A stretch of 64,000 nucleotides of DNA from Burhinus oedicnemus (GCA_008921705.1 VFFE01009182.1:1013655-1077654), one strand, 5' to 3'. Counted from the stretch's first letter, positions 1 to 33,213 are shown. Translations and numbers: made by a program. Notes: a model not told the origin generated them from the sequence alone.

Positions 1-5986
<5,986 letters not shown>

Positions 5987-6192
5987 TGATTGCAGACCGA
6001 CCTCCCCCTGTCATTCGACAGGGTCCTGTGAATCAGACTGTAGCTGTAGATGGTACTTTAGTACTGAACTGTGTGGCCACAGGCACTTTAATGCCCACTA
6101 TTCTCTGGAAAAAGGATGGGATCCTCATTTCTACCCAGGACTCTCGCATCAAGCAGTTGGAGACAGGAGCATTACAAATCCGATATGCCAAG
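5987..6192 (+). CDS. ROBO1: ROBO1 exon 3 of window: Ig5, first half
   Basis: Encodes residues 100-168. The acceptor is CTTCTGGCAG (ending 5986), preceded by a long pyrimidine tract; the donor is CCAAG|GTAGCT, phase 0. It begins with the Ig4-Ig5 linker [14 protein letters not shown] and contains an N-glycosylation sequon at Asn115 (NQT). The B-strand Cys128 (LNCVATG) and core Trp140 (ILWKKDG) of Ig5 follow. The true exon start is the internal AG, not the ATG at 5929, because only the AG keeps the phase-1 join that restores Val100. Confidence 0.95.
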
Positions 6193-7863
<1,671 letters not shown>

Positions 7864-8032
7864 AGTTTGGAGTCCCAGTGCAGCCACCAAGACCCACTGA
7901 CCCAAACTTGATTCCTAGTGCTCCATCAAAACCCGAGGTTACAGATGTCAGCAGAAATACAGTAACATTGTCATGGCAACCTAATTTGAATTCAGGTGCA
8001 ACACCAACCTCTTACATAATTGAGGCCTTCAG
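7864..8032 (+). CDS. ROBO1: ROBO1 exon 5 of window: FN3-1, first half
   Basis: Encodes residues 196-251 plus two bases of Ser252 (phase 2 end, TTCAG|GTATAT). A proline-rich linker [15 protein letters not shown] joins Ig5 to the first fibronectin type III domain. The domain starts at SAPSKPEV and includes the conserved core Trp233 (TLSWQP). The sequence is nearly identical to mammalian ROBO1 as remembered. Failure to splice the next intron would end translation at 8049-8051, nine or fewer residues beyond the exon. Confidence 0.95.
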
Positions 8033-8127
8033 GTATATGAGTCTCATGTGATCTTGCTGTACTTAAGCTTATATATGTCGTTAAAGAAGCACGTGCTAAC
8101 CTGCTGTTGTGTGTGTTTTATCCTTAG
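8033..8127 (+). other. ROBO1: Intron 5 (phase 2, 95 nt) with near-ideal branch site
   Basis: This is the smallest intron in the window, GT-AG. A TGCTAAC heptamer at 8094-8100 is a near-perfect branch-point sequence about 28 nt before the AG at 8127, followed by a T/G-rich tract ending TATCCTTAG. The size is close to the lower limit for vertebrate introns. Confidence 0.92.
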
Positions 8128-8294
8128 CCATGCATCTGGTAGCAGCTGGCAAACTGTAGCTGAAAATGTGAAAACAGAGAGTTTTGCAGTTAAAGGGCTA
8201 AAACCTAATGCAATTTATCTATTCCTTGTGAGGGCAGCTAATGCGTATGGACTAAGTGACCCAAGCCAAATATCTGATCCAGTGAAAACTCAAG
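8128..8294 (+). CDS. ROBO1: ROBO1 exon 6 of window: FN3-1, second half
   Basis: Encodes the last base of Ser252 through residue 307, plus the first base of Asp308. It contains the classic FN3 signature from Leu276 to Ser295: [19 protein letters not shown], with the conserved Leu, Pro, Tyr, Arg and Asn positions. The donor CAAG|GTAAGC is strong. The acceptor TATCCTTAG ends at 8127. The phase-2 intron inside this domain is the only departure from the phase-0 internal introns of the other extracellular domains. Confidence 0.95.
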
Positions 8295-11200
8295 GTAAGC
8301 TTTTGATACTGAACATTTTAGGTGTCCACAGCGACTGTCACAAGTCGACTGAGCAATACCAGATGGAGGAATTCTGGTAGCCTTCGACTGTTTGCCTATC
8401 CTGATTATAATATATACTAGATAGTAAAAGACAGTGTTTAAACTTGCATTTCTCTATAACATAGACCCTGAAAGTTGCTTAGACAACATATTGCATTGCC
8501 TAAGGGAACCCTTGTATTTCTTATTCAAATACAGTTACATCTTGCAGAATAGCTCTTGTTAGCAACAGAGGTAATCTCTTATTTTTTAAGTTATCACACA
8601 AATCCTCAAATTCCACAGAAATGTTATTATTATGTCCAGTGAATCAAATGAGGCTTAAGACTGAGACAGAGAGAGAAACAGCACATAATCTAAGTTGGTT
8701 TCTGCTGCGTTAGGAAAGAGAGAAGTTTAGAATTTGAAGGTCTGGCATCATAAGCCAGTAAAGATGAGGTTTTGGCAAGATATTAAAAGTATTTAAATAG
8801 TAAAACTATTGGACATAAAATAGTATGGAAGAGAGATGATGCTTACAGATAGCCAAGTAGAAAAAAAGGCTGAGTAGTAGTGGATGAAGGAGTGATCCTC
8901 TGACTCCAGCTATGGCTGAAGTCCAGCTATAGACTGAAACTGGCTATGTAAAATTTAAAATAACTTTGTGTCCACTGTAGAAAATAAAGTATGCTTATGA
9001 TGGTGTACAGGGAATAATGCATTGCAACTTTGCAGCTTGCATTTTCCCAGTAGAAATACTTAGGTTCTTAAGAAGGGAAAAACTGGATATATTATTTTTC
9101 AAAGTAAAAGTGATAGAGATCATCTTTCTTCTCCTTTTCCTAATTACTGGAGAAATTGAGAGTGCCTGTGTCGTATGTTTGTTTCTTTGTTTGCATAAGT
9201 AAGTACGTGGGGGTTTTTACAAGGAATTTCCTTAAAGGAAACAAAGCATTTTCCTTTGGTGACTTCTCATTTTTTCTGGAGTTGCCCTGAAAGCAAGTCT
9301 TTCTGATCAGCCCTGGGGAGTGAACAATTTCACATTGCTGTCCTTTGTTATTATGCATTTCTCCTGATGGGTGGCAATTTCAATGGATATATATAGACAG
9401 CAGAGTCACAGCCACATGGAAAATAGAGATTGCATGGTTTCTTAAGTCTGTTACCAAGGAGAGATTTAGTAACCTTCTAGTGATTTCTGTATTCCTGGGA
9501 ATAGGGCAATGTGTGTTGTTATGCAGGCAGGCTGCAATGTTCTGCACGAGTCCATTTTTCATGCAGTGTAGTTTCATTCCTGGAGATGAGATGAGGTATC
9601 GGCTCTGAATGTCCCAAGAGAACTGATCACTGACCTGATGATAAACAGAGAATGAGGTAGAGCGTTCTGTTCACTCAACAGAACTGAATGGTTTATAATG
9701 GCATGGAAAAGCTTCGCTGTCCTCTGGGCATCTAGTAGAGCTGAAGACCTGAGAACCACACAAAGCCTGAGTGAAAATAACAACTGATAGATAAAATTTT
9801 CATCAATAGTAAGAAATGTAATCAAGTGTCAAGTTCTTTAAAGCAGTTCCACTCTTCTTCCAATACTATTTCAGTTTTGTGTAAGTTGCGGTCTAGCTAA
9901 GTAAGTTCAAAAATTTCCCAGTTCACTTTTGTCTAGAGGGTGTTATAGTCTTGTCCTAAATGCACGTCCAGAGCAGGAACCTAACCTACCTTCATCTTTA
10001 CACTTTACCAACATTAACAACAACATGCCTAGGTGTTCTCACTGACAGTTCCTGACTCTGAAGCTTAGAGCCAGAACAAGAGAACACATGTATTGTTGTA
10101 TAGCACAGATGTGCAAATGGCTGAGCCTATTAATAGTTTGATTCATATTGTTGATGACTCATCTTTTATGACTAGCAGAGACAGAACTAATTATTCCACT
10201 GACTTTCCTGCTACATTCTAAGCAGGGTGATATTTAGGCAACTCTCCAAACAGAAGCTTCTATCTTTAATGCTTTCACACTTTGGGGGGAGGGAAATACT
10301 CTGGTAAATGGACTGTTTGGCAGAACATAGTACATGTGAATACAGCAGTGAATCAGTGGAGTGTTTTTTGGTTTTGTTTTTTTGTTGTTATCTGTGTTCC
10401 TTGCTAAGAATCCAGATTTGTCACCTACTGACTGCACGCTAACCTCAGTTAGCTTCTTTAACTTTGAAGAAATTCCATCTTCTTGTAAATATGTTGAGGA
10501 AGTTGTATGATAAAAGTTCAAAGTGTCATAGGCTTTGTAATCCCAAATGGGAACTATATTTCTGGAAAGAAACTTGTCCTAATGCAGTCCTACAACATTA
10601 GGATTTTTATTTAGACAAGACCAAAAGCTGGTGAACTGAGAATATGACCACCATGCAAAAAGTGTGCTTTACAACTGTTCCACTTGTCTTCTATATCAGC
10701 ATCAACTGCACTATCCACACTTCAGCTTTCAAAATAGTCTACACACCGACAGTGACTTATTACGGTACTTGTAGCCGTACATAAATATATATGCAATTTC
10801 TGTGTACTCTCTCTTTGGCACTTCTTTTAAGCAGACAGGTATGACAATTTCCAAGGTCTTCAGACAACAGAACCCTTGAAGATTTCCTGATCTTGCTGTG
10901 TCACTTGAGTAGGTCAAGCAGGGAAGTAGTAGGCTGGAGCAAAGTTTATATAGTGCATTACTCTGTATCTGGAATTAGATTAAAAAAAAAGAGAAATCAC
11001 TATAAGTACTTTCCATGAATTCCCCAGTCTGATTTTTAGCCATAGTCAGCATGGTATTTGTTTAAAATGAAGTGATCAAAGAGAGATCTATGAAATCAAT
11101 ACGGAAACTATGTTACTCTACTGTCCATAGTACGCGTATATTTTAGACACCCTATTAATGATTGCCCTATAAATTTTATACGTCTGACAGTTATTCCATT

Positions 11201-11890
11201 TCAGTTAAATATGCTTTTCAAGGGCTCTGCATGCAGAAAATATGTTTCCATTGTACCATTGCGTATTTTGAGAGTTTGTCCTTTCATGCATATGAACAAT
11301 TCTTTTAGCTATAAGATAGACCAAATGTCAGAAGAGCCAGACAGCACTCAGCTGTGCTCTGCCTCCTGTTTACAGAAGTCACTTGCCATCAGAGAAGCTG
11401 CAGCCACATGACATAATTTTTGTTTTCTTTAGTTGTTATATTTATTTTGTAATTAAAACCAGTAAGTTTGCCCATGAATTTATCTGAAGATATAACTTTT
11501 ACTTTTGCCGTTCTTAATAGGTTTTCTGGTCTCTTGGAATTTGCAATGGGTAACAGAATGTTTTCTCCTTCCAGCAGGAAAGAATGGAGATGCTGCTGTA
11601 GTCATTTACCAAAGACATCCCTGAGTGTGTTTTTTCTTTTTATGCAGCATTTCCCTCCTGTTTCTCTCTGTTAAAGAAAGTGCAGTGCATTGATTTGGTA
11701 CTACCGAAGCATTGGTGATTTGCTCGGGAAAAATACTTCATGTAGTTTTTTCTTACATAATTGGGAAGTACTTAGTATAAACTTTATTGGTGATAGCATT
11801 GTATACTTCATGATATATTCATTTGTATTTACATATACTTATTTTAACAATCATAGATACTTGTGATAATGGAATCTTAAATTATTATAG
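8295..11890 (+). other. ROBO1: Intron 6 (phase 1, 3596 nt)
   Basis: GT-AG intron at the FN3-1/FN3-2 boundary. Sequence appears unique; several short open frames on both strands (for example around 9017-9825 and 10234-10521) show no protein-like composition or family motif. No transposon or RNA gene was recognised. Confidence 0.8.
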
Positions 11891-12012
11891 ATGTTCCACC
11901 AACAAGTCAAGGTGTGGATCACAAGCAGGTCCAGAGAGAACTAGGTGATGTGGTACTACATCTGCACAACCCTACTATCCTTTCTTCCTCCTCAATTGAA
12001 GTTCATTGGACT
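11891..12012 (+). CDS. ROBO1: ROBO1 exon 7 of window: FN3-2, first part
   Basis: Encodes residues 308-348. The acceptor ATTATTATAG has a weak polypyrimidine tract; the donor GGACT|GTAAGT matches consensus and leaves phase 0. The product begins [18 protein letters not shown] and runs through [10 protein letters not shown], with Trp347 as the core tryptophan of the second fibronectin domain. It follows human ROBO1 closely, including the [10 protein letters not shown] stretch that separates FN3-1 from FN3-2. Confidence 0.94.
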
Positions 12013-13019
12013 GTAAGTATGAATCTGTATCATGGAGGTGGTTATATATGCGGCTGAATTGTACTGTTTGACTGCAGTGGAGCCACACTTTAAGAAGATG
12101 TGTAGTTTGTGTGCTTGCAAATGTGTTTCTGTGGAATGGGTGCTACTTGAGCTTTGCTTTCCTACTTCATTAAATTTTGTTCCGTTTTCACCATTTTATG
12201 TCTCCATAGAAAGTGCTGTTTACGATATGGTGAGGGTTTCAGAGTCCTGCTCTGGAAGCTAAGGGACTGATCAAAGTCTTCTTAAGTCATATCATTTGAA
12301 GCTTTTGCACTGCTTTCAGTAGGAAGTGTGTCACTCCCCTAATGAGATAACATGGGCACTTCCCTATCTGTCAGTTACTAGTGGAAAGAAATACTGCATA
12401 ATTCTGTTTGAAAGTGTTACCTCTATCCTACATACATACTGAGAAACACACCCAAACCCACATAGCCTCATCTGAACCTATCCTTTCCTACAGTGCTATG
12501 AGTATGGACGATACAGGGAGAAGAGATGAAAAGGACAAATGGTTTTCAGATGTTATGTTGACATTGCTCTGATGGGATGAAGCAGGAAGTTGGCCGTGTG
12601 GAGGATATAGCAGAGGAAATGAGAGAGTGAGGAAACAATACTGTATGAGTCCTGAAGCAAGGGGCATGGGAACATAAGTGAAAAAGATTCAAGCAGGCTT
12701 ACAAGGCTGAGGCCTCAGTAAGAGAAAGGATTAGAAGTGGCTTACTGTGGGGGACATTTGGCAATCAAGAGGTAGAAATGAAGAAAAAGAACAACACGGG
12801 AAACTGCAAGTACCAAGCAATGACATAAGAAGGTGTAATTCAGAGAAGAGCAGTTTTAAAATAGAATGCAGAATGAAGAAAAAATGGGGGTTAATTGTAC
12901 CAGGTGCAGGAATAAATTCAAAGGGAGTGAGCTTTGAGGTATTTTTAGGACTTCTGTCTGAACATGTCAATGTATTGGCAGGGACAGTGTAGGAGAGCAC
13001 AGGGTGTAGCCCCTGCCAT

Positions 13020-13140
13020 GCCATGGCAGAATATTTTGAACACAAACAAAACGTGTTTTGACTTTGTAGAAGAGCCCCAGCCCAATGGAGTCCTGGTCCA
13101 TGACCAGGGCTCTTCAGTGCTGCAAGAGAACAAATAATAG
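13020..13140 (-). mobile_element. Degenerate ancient amniote interspersed repeat (unclassified)
   Basis: Read on the minus strand, the segment runs TTATTTG, then GAGCCCTGGTCATGGACCAG, then CCATTGGGCTGGGG. This resembles a widespread old repeat of turtle, crocodile and bird genomes, which I recall as ...GGAGCCCCAGTCATGGACCA followed by a GGACCCCATTGTGCTAGG block. The family name cannot be given with confidence and the boundaries are approximate. It explains part of a spurious minus-strand open frame. Confidence 0.4.
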
Positions 13141-14149
13141 CTGCTGTGTTGCATGGTAATTCAGCTGTCACCTGCAGTACGGCCACCTGTGGCAGGCAAT
13201 CTCCTGTTTTAACTAATAACATTAAAACATCTTTGAGGTTCCTAGCATGATTTTGTTTGACCTTTACTTACAGAACAACCTTTTCCAGACAGGCAGTTTT
13301 TGTCAGTCTCTTGGGTGGCCTGTGGCTTCTCTGCAATTTCAAAAATAAGCATTACCTCAGGTTCAGCTAACACACGCATTCTTTCTGTGATTATTAAAAA
13401 TGAAACTTGTTGCTTTTTGGAGTAAAATTGCAAGCAGTTTTATTATATCACTGTGTGAGATTTTTGAAGATAGTGAAAATCTGATAGACTTTTAAAAAAT
13501 TTTTTGTTGTTGTTATTGGACTTTCTTATTCATCAGAAATTAAAACCAGTAGTTAGAAGATAATGAATGCTCCATGAGAGATCACTTCAATGAGATAGCT
13601 GTTTGTTTCAGCTATAGCCAAACACATTGAGTCCCACCCTCGTTTACATTACATTTCTCCATACATGTGATATGAAATTACCTCAGTCTAAAAAGTACTC
13701 AGGACCACTGAGTATTGTTTTGATGTGCTTTTCCAAGTCTCATCTGTGTTACCACACTAAGTTTTATGAGCCTCTTCAGAGCCGTCTTAAAACAGCCCTT
13801 TCCCTCAGCGGAGGAGCCTCCCACTGAGTGGGTGGAGATGGAAGAGGTGCTTGGACAAACCTGTCCCCTGACAGAGACCAGCCTAGTCGCAGCGATGGAG
13901 ATAGTGGTGGCTGGCTGCCCTTTCCATTCACTTTCTCCAGAAGGAGGCAGGCAGGAAGCAGTGCTCATTTCATAGGTTTTGGGAGGTTTCCACACCTCAG
14001 GAGAGTTGGCAGGCTCTCTCTTTGATCTCCATATTCATCACCCTGAGTTTTGGAGCTGTAGATCTGCTGTCCTCACCCTCCCGCCTTTCCCCTTGCCCCC
14101 TGCCCTGCAGGGCCCATTCAGGTGGGCAGAATCTGGCCTGTGCTGAGCT

Positions 14150-14350
14150 CCATCACTCGGCAGATGCAAAGGCTGTTCATTTCACGGAGCTGGGGCATAT
14201 TATACAACTCCGTTATCCCCCTTTAATGTCTTCATAAATCCACGGAAACCAGTGCAGTTCTGCCAGCATCAAACAGATTAATGCACTTGTGAATCAGGCC
14301 TGTAATTTGCTGTAATGCAAGGAGCCTTTGTCTGCTTTGGCAGTGTTGTT
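14150..14350. promoter_or_regulatory. Candidate conserved noncoding element upstream of exon 8
   Basis: The segment has mixed base composition and no visible decay into simple sequence. It is dense in short homeodomain/POU-type cores (TTTAATG, ATTAATGCA, TGTAATTTGC, TGTAATGC). This texture is often seen in conserved enhancers, but nothing here proves conservation; it is an inference from composition only. Confidence 0.25.
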
Positions 14351-14460
14351 TACTTTGAATAAAATGGACGGATAGTCCAAGGACTGCGCATAGTGTCACA
14401 GACATCATTCCTGGTTCGTATTTGTTAAAGGATGTGTTGTGTGTTCTGCTGTCTTGCCAG

Positions 14461-14692
14461 GTGGACCAGCAATCCCAGTATATTCAAGGATATAAAATTC
14501 TGTACCGGCCTACGCCAGCATCCTATGGAGAGTCAGAGTGGTTAATCTTTGAAGTGAGGACTCCAACCAAAACCAGCGTTATCATTCCCGAGCTGAAGAA
14601 AGGTGTAAACTACGAAATCAAGGCCCGCCCTTTTTTTAATGAATTTCAGGGAGCAGATAGCGAAGTGAAATTTGCAAAGACCCTGGAAGAAG
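14461..14692 (+). CDS. ROBO1: ROBO1 exon 8 of window: FN3-2, remainder; followed by GC donor
   Basis: Encodes residues 349-425 plus the first base of Ala426. It begins [17 protein letters not shown] and includes the FN3 signature [21 protein letters not shown]. The acceptor GTCTTGCCAG is strong. The exon must end at 14692 because the next exon supplies CT to complete Ala426 (EEAPSAPP, as in other ROBO1 proteins), so the intron starts with GCAAGT instead of GTAAGT. If that intron is retained, translation reads Gly-Lys-stop (TAG at 14698-14700). Confidence 0.95.
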
Positions 14693-14698
14693 GCAAGT
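14693..14698 (+). other. ROBO1: Non-canonical GC 5' splice site (AAG|GCAAGT)
   Basis: No GT lies at a position compatible with the reading frame. The context AAG|GCAAGT is otherwise a perfect U1 match, as expected for the rare GC-AG class of U2 introns. The pairing acceptor is at 15956-15957. Confidence 0.9.
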
Positions 14699-15957
14699 AG
14701 GAGCCAGACTGTCTTCATCTTTCCTTTTTGAAGTAGTAGTCTGGCCCGCTTTCCTCTGATATGTTCATTATTTGATTTTGTTTGAAGTGCGTGCTGTTTG
14801 AGAACAGCAATCTGCAGCAGAGGAGGCTGTGTTGGACTGATCATTATGTGAATTGTTCGGTGACACAGAAGTAAATATTCAGAACCGTGCGCGAGAGACA
14901 GAGAGAGAGGGATGTGCAAAGATCCCCTCCGACACACAATGGGAAATGCGCTTTTTATCTTCACTGCAGTGTGCACTCCTCCCTGCTGAGTTCATGGTCT
15001 GGTCACAAGTGACTTCTGTCAGATTCAAGCACTTGCTAATCACTATCTTGAGTAGATAGCAGACACCACAGAAATCATCAAAGCGCTGTATGGCTAAGGG
15101 AATGGAAACCACATTTTTAGAAGGCTTTTATATCTGGATCAATCAGTAAGACAAAATGAAAAGATGAATGAGGGCAACAGATAAAGTGAACTAAATTATG
15201 GATTTCCATCTCATACATGTGCTAAAAAGAGAAGGTTCATGAAGCTCTTCCTTTTGTTGCTGCTCAGGCATAATGAGTATGCAAGATGGCCAGTGCCTCT
15301 GAATAGGGATTTTGGTGCCTCTGTTGGGATGTGCAACCTTTCCCCTTCTCTCTTCCCTCCCCAGTATAAATGCCATGTAGCTCTGGTTTACTGCTGCAAG
15401 TGGTTCAAGAGATGTGCTTAACTGCATTCATCCTAAGCTTCAGTTAAGGATCCAGTTTTTAGAAAGACTATTTAAGATGCAAAACATAACACATTTGTAA
15501 CAATAATTTCATATTAACACATTCTGTACTGATTTTAATAAATTTTGTATTTCTCATTATTATTTACACGCTAGAGGAACTGAGATTTGGCGTTCCATTG
15601 GGGTGAATTTATACACCGTATTTTTCAAAACTGTTGATCCTGGGTGAGATGATTTGAGACCAATGAGGAATTCAGTGCTCAGGAGTGTGTCATTCAGGTG
15701 ATGGGTATCTGAGTTTGGAGAGTCTGGTGATGAGTGTTACTTTTCCTGTCCCACACAGCGAGACTGCAGCAGAAGTCAGGAGCCTGGTTGCAGGTTCACA
15801 TCCCTTTCCTTCTTATCTTGCGGGCAAGAACTGCCCTCAATGAAGGGTAGGGCATAAAAGAATGCGTTTGTGAAGCCCAGAAACCATCTTCCTCTTAAAA
15901 AAAGGTCACTTCTGTGTGACAAACTTAACTGTTCAATCCTTCTTTCCAAACAAACAG
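14693..15957 (+). other. ROBO1: Intron 8 (phase 1, GC-AG, 1265 nt)
   Basis: GC-AG intron at the FN3-2/FN3-3 boundary. The acceptor is CCAAACAAACAG. Apart from the unusual donor, the intron shows only unique sequence; nothing else is recognised. Confidence 0.88.
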
Positions 15958-16079
15958 CTCCTAGTGCTCCACCTCAGAGTGTTTCAGTAACTAAGAACGA
16001 TGGGAATGGGACGGCAATAGTGGTCACCTGGCAGCCACCCCCCGAGGACAACCAGAATGGGATGGTTCAAGAATATAAG
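15958..16079 (+). CDS. ROBO1: ROBO1 exon 9 of window: FN3-3, first half
   Basis: Encodes residues 426-466 and ends in phase 0 at TATAAG|GTACTG. It opens the third fibronectin domain with [20 protein letters not shown], carries a sequon at Asn442 (NGT) and the core Trp450 (VTWQPPPED), and ends QNGMVQEYK. Length and phase match the exon 7 pattern, reflecting the shared two-exon FN3 design. Confidence 0.95.
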
Positions 16080-30851
<14,772 letters not shown>

Positions 30852-30878
30852 TCCCGTCTTTTACCTTCACACCAACAG
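30852..30878 (+). CDS. ROBO1: ROBO1 exon 12 of window: 27-nt in-frame microexon
   Basis: Encodes Val590 to Thr598 (VPSFTFTPT) between the membrane-proximal basic patch and the rest of the tail. The acceptor TGATTTTTCAG and donor CAACAG|GTATAT are good. Both flanking introns are phase 1, so inclusion or skipping leaves the frame intact and only adds or removes nine residues, three of them potential Ser/Thr phosphosites plus two more Thr. The nine residues are present in ROBO1 as I remember it. It is too short to be found by open-frame length and rests on the match, splice sites and phase. Confidence 0.92.
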
Positions 30879-32420
30879 GTATATATTTGCACTTTTCCCC
30901 CCTTCTTTGTTACTTTAGCATGTGTTTGTGGTACTGTTTCTCTTTTTCTGACATAACCAGCCCAGCTGTTCTGAAGGGTTTTTTAAACAATTTCATTAAT
31001 GGCAGGTATCATTATTTTGTTCTCTAAATAGTGTATATTTGCTTTGTAGCTGACACTTCTTTCCATTTGTGTGTACCATTTTGTAGCATACCATGTGATG
31101 CAAGCATGCCATTTTGTAGCATGATTCTGTCAGTTTGTACAACCTGGGCTCTCTTCTTGCATATTGCAATGGAGTAGCCTGGCCTTCTGCATCTAGCGAT
31201 GCAAAAGGTGCTTCTGACGGAGGAGGAATGACTTAGCAGAGCCCAGATGCTGACTTGAAAGGGATTCAGTGGGATTATAGTTGGTGAAACATTTGCTTCT
31301 TTTCTTTCCTCTGAATCTGCATTAATCCAGTGACCTAGGAGTTGTCTGCTTTGGAAGATACAGAAAATCAAAGTGTTATAGCAGTTAGATTTCTTTGCTT
31401 GCTGCCTTAAACTGTATTTGTGCTATGAAATTTTAAAATAATCATCCTATTCTACATAAACAGAGGTGCGTTTCAAATTCAGGGTGGGTTTAAAATCATG
31501 TTCTATTTCTTTTTGCTTGGAAACATACAAACCGTGGCATAACCTGTGCCATAGCCCACCACGGTCCGTGAGAGCCTTTCCATTCTGTGGAGCTGACCTT
31601 CAGTCGGTCCCACAGTCTGGCAGCTCAGCGGCTCTTCCTCTACAGTAGATAGAGTTAAACACATTCGGTGCCCACCAGTATACTGCATCCGTTACTTTTT
31701 AGATACAGCCTGGGTGTGCAGACAGTTTGTTTCTTCCTCCTTTGTTCTAAATCCCTTATTTTCACAAGAAGTCTATGAGACTTGGCTGGACATGTATATC
31801 CAGGCAGGGTAAAAGCCACCTACCCCCTCCTCTGCACACTTACATTAGCAGGGCATATTAGCTCAAAATCAGCACTGTACTAATTTGGCCGCTGGGCAGC
31901 AGCTGAGTTACGTCTTTCCAAGCTGGACCGGAGGTGAAGCAATCTCATGTCTGTCTGCATTTATCCACGCAGACCTAATCGTAATGGGTGAGATTCTTAT
32001 CCACGTGCTTTTAATCACATTGAATAGTATCTTGTTTCAAAAGTCATCCTATTGTGTTCAGTGGAGTTGCTTACTGTTCAGCATGAGTCAGAGTGGCCCT
32101 TAATGTTTCTGAAGTCCTTTGAGATCCATGGCGGAAACTAATTCAAACTATTATTATTTTGCTGTTACTTTAATTGGCTTAACAGAGGGCTTCTATTGCA
32201 ATCACAATTGTAGCACGCTACTGATATTCTGCAGAGGTTGGTAGGTTAGCTAACATATATTTTCTCAGTTGGATTCTTAACATTAAAAGAAAATATCAGG
32301 GCTCTGTAAGATATGTCAGAGCTGCAAAATAAATAGCACTGAGATTTTTAAAGAAGCAATTGGAAAAAACACAAAGTATGTAAAACATTTAAAGGGGAAA
32401 AAAAAAATCCTTTTTCAACC

Positions 32421-32466
32421 CAGGATCCCAAACGTTAGTTCCATTGACTTTAAATGGAACCAGACC
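32421..32466. mobile_element. Degenerate ancient palindromic repeat (fragment)
   Basis: The core AGTTCCATTGACTTTAAATG followed by GAACCAG resembles the CCATTGACTTCAATGG core of a short palindromic repeat family common in sauropsid genomes. The family name is not known to me and the bounds are approximate. Confidence 0.4.
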
Positions 32467-33213
32467 CTCTTCTTTAGCATTACCTATAGTAAAAGACTTA
32501 CCTGTAGCAATGCATCCTACATTTTAATCCTGTTATTGTAATCACTGCCAGCATTTATCTCTCTCTTGCAGACTCCCAGTTTGGGGTTTTTCTAAAGAGC
32601 AGAATTTGGCTGCTTTTTTTCAACACATTACTAGTTGGAAAATGTAGAATCCATCAGCATTTGCAGGGAGGCAGTCTCCTTAACCCTTTGCCAAACCCAG
32701 TTCAAACCTGCAGAATTTATAGCACTGCTGCTTCTTGGATGTTTGCATCCTAAAAACTGACTTTTCAACCATGGTGCTTCCTGTGAAGGATGTATCGCAA
32801 GGTGTGCCAACAAATAAATGCATGTGGACATCCACTTTGTTAATGTGTAATTCTTCTGAAATGCTAGCAAAACTGTTCCATCTAATTTAGGAAGTATTCT
32901 TTCTGCCAGACATTTATTACCAAGATTTATACATTTAAATTTTTAGATTAAAAAGTATCATTAATAAATCCAATTGTAAAATGTTATAAAACATGAAGCT
33001 TCTGTGGACTTTCAGAGTGTGCCTGTTCCATGAGTGTAATGCAGTTACATTCAGAAGAAGCATGTGTTTTTGCAGTAGGTTGAGCTGTAATGAGCCATTG
33101 TTTACATTGGAAGTAAGGTCTGTTATAGAATCATGATACCTCTTTAATCTTACCAAAATAATAAGGTAGAGCAAAGCTTTATCATCTAGCCATTCATGAA
33201 ATAAATATATGAC

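Larger units (their letters stand above)
12013..14460 (+). other. ROBO1: Intron 7 (phase 0, 2448 nt)
   Basis: GT-AG intron. It holds a degenerate ancient interspersed repeat around 13020-13140 and, in its last 650 nt, a markedly less AT-rich segment (about 13800-14350). The final part of that segment resembles a conserved noncoding element. Open frames on both strands here, including a 163-codon minus-strand run at 12731-13222, are not supported as genes. Confidence 0.8.

Noticed and set aside
12731..13222. 163-codon open frame on the minus strand in intron 7
   Set aside because: It runs antisense through an old interspersed repeat and low-complexity sequence, has no recognisable domain or codon bias, and has no splice or promoter context.
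13699..14237. Overlapping open frames of 65-98 codons on both strands
   Set aside because: They arise from a GC-richer intron patch with few stop codons; no frame is favoured and none shows a known motif.
14542..14976. 144-codon minus-strand open frame overlapping exon 8
   Set aside because: Part of it is the reverse shadow of the ROBO1 FN3-2 exon; the rest is intron with no protein-like features.
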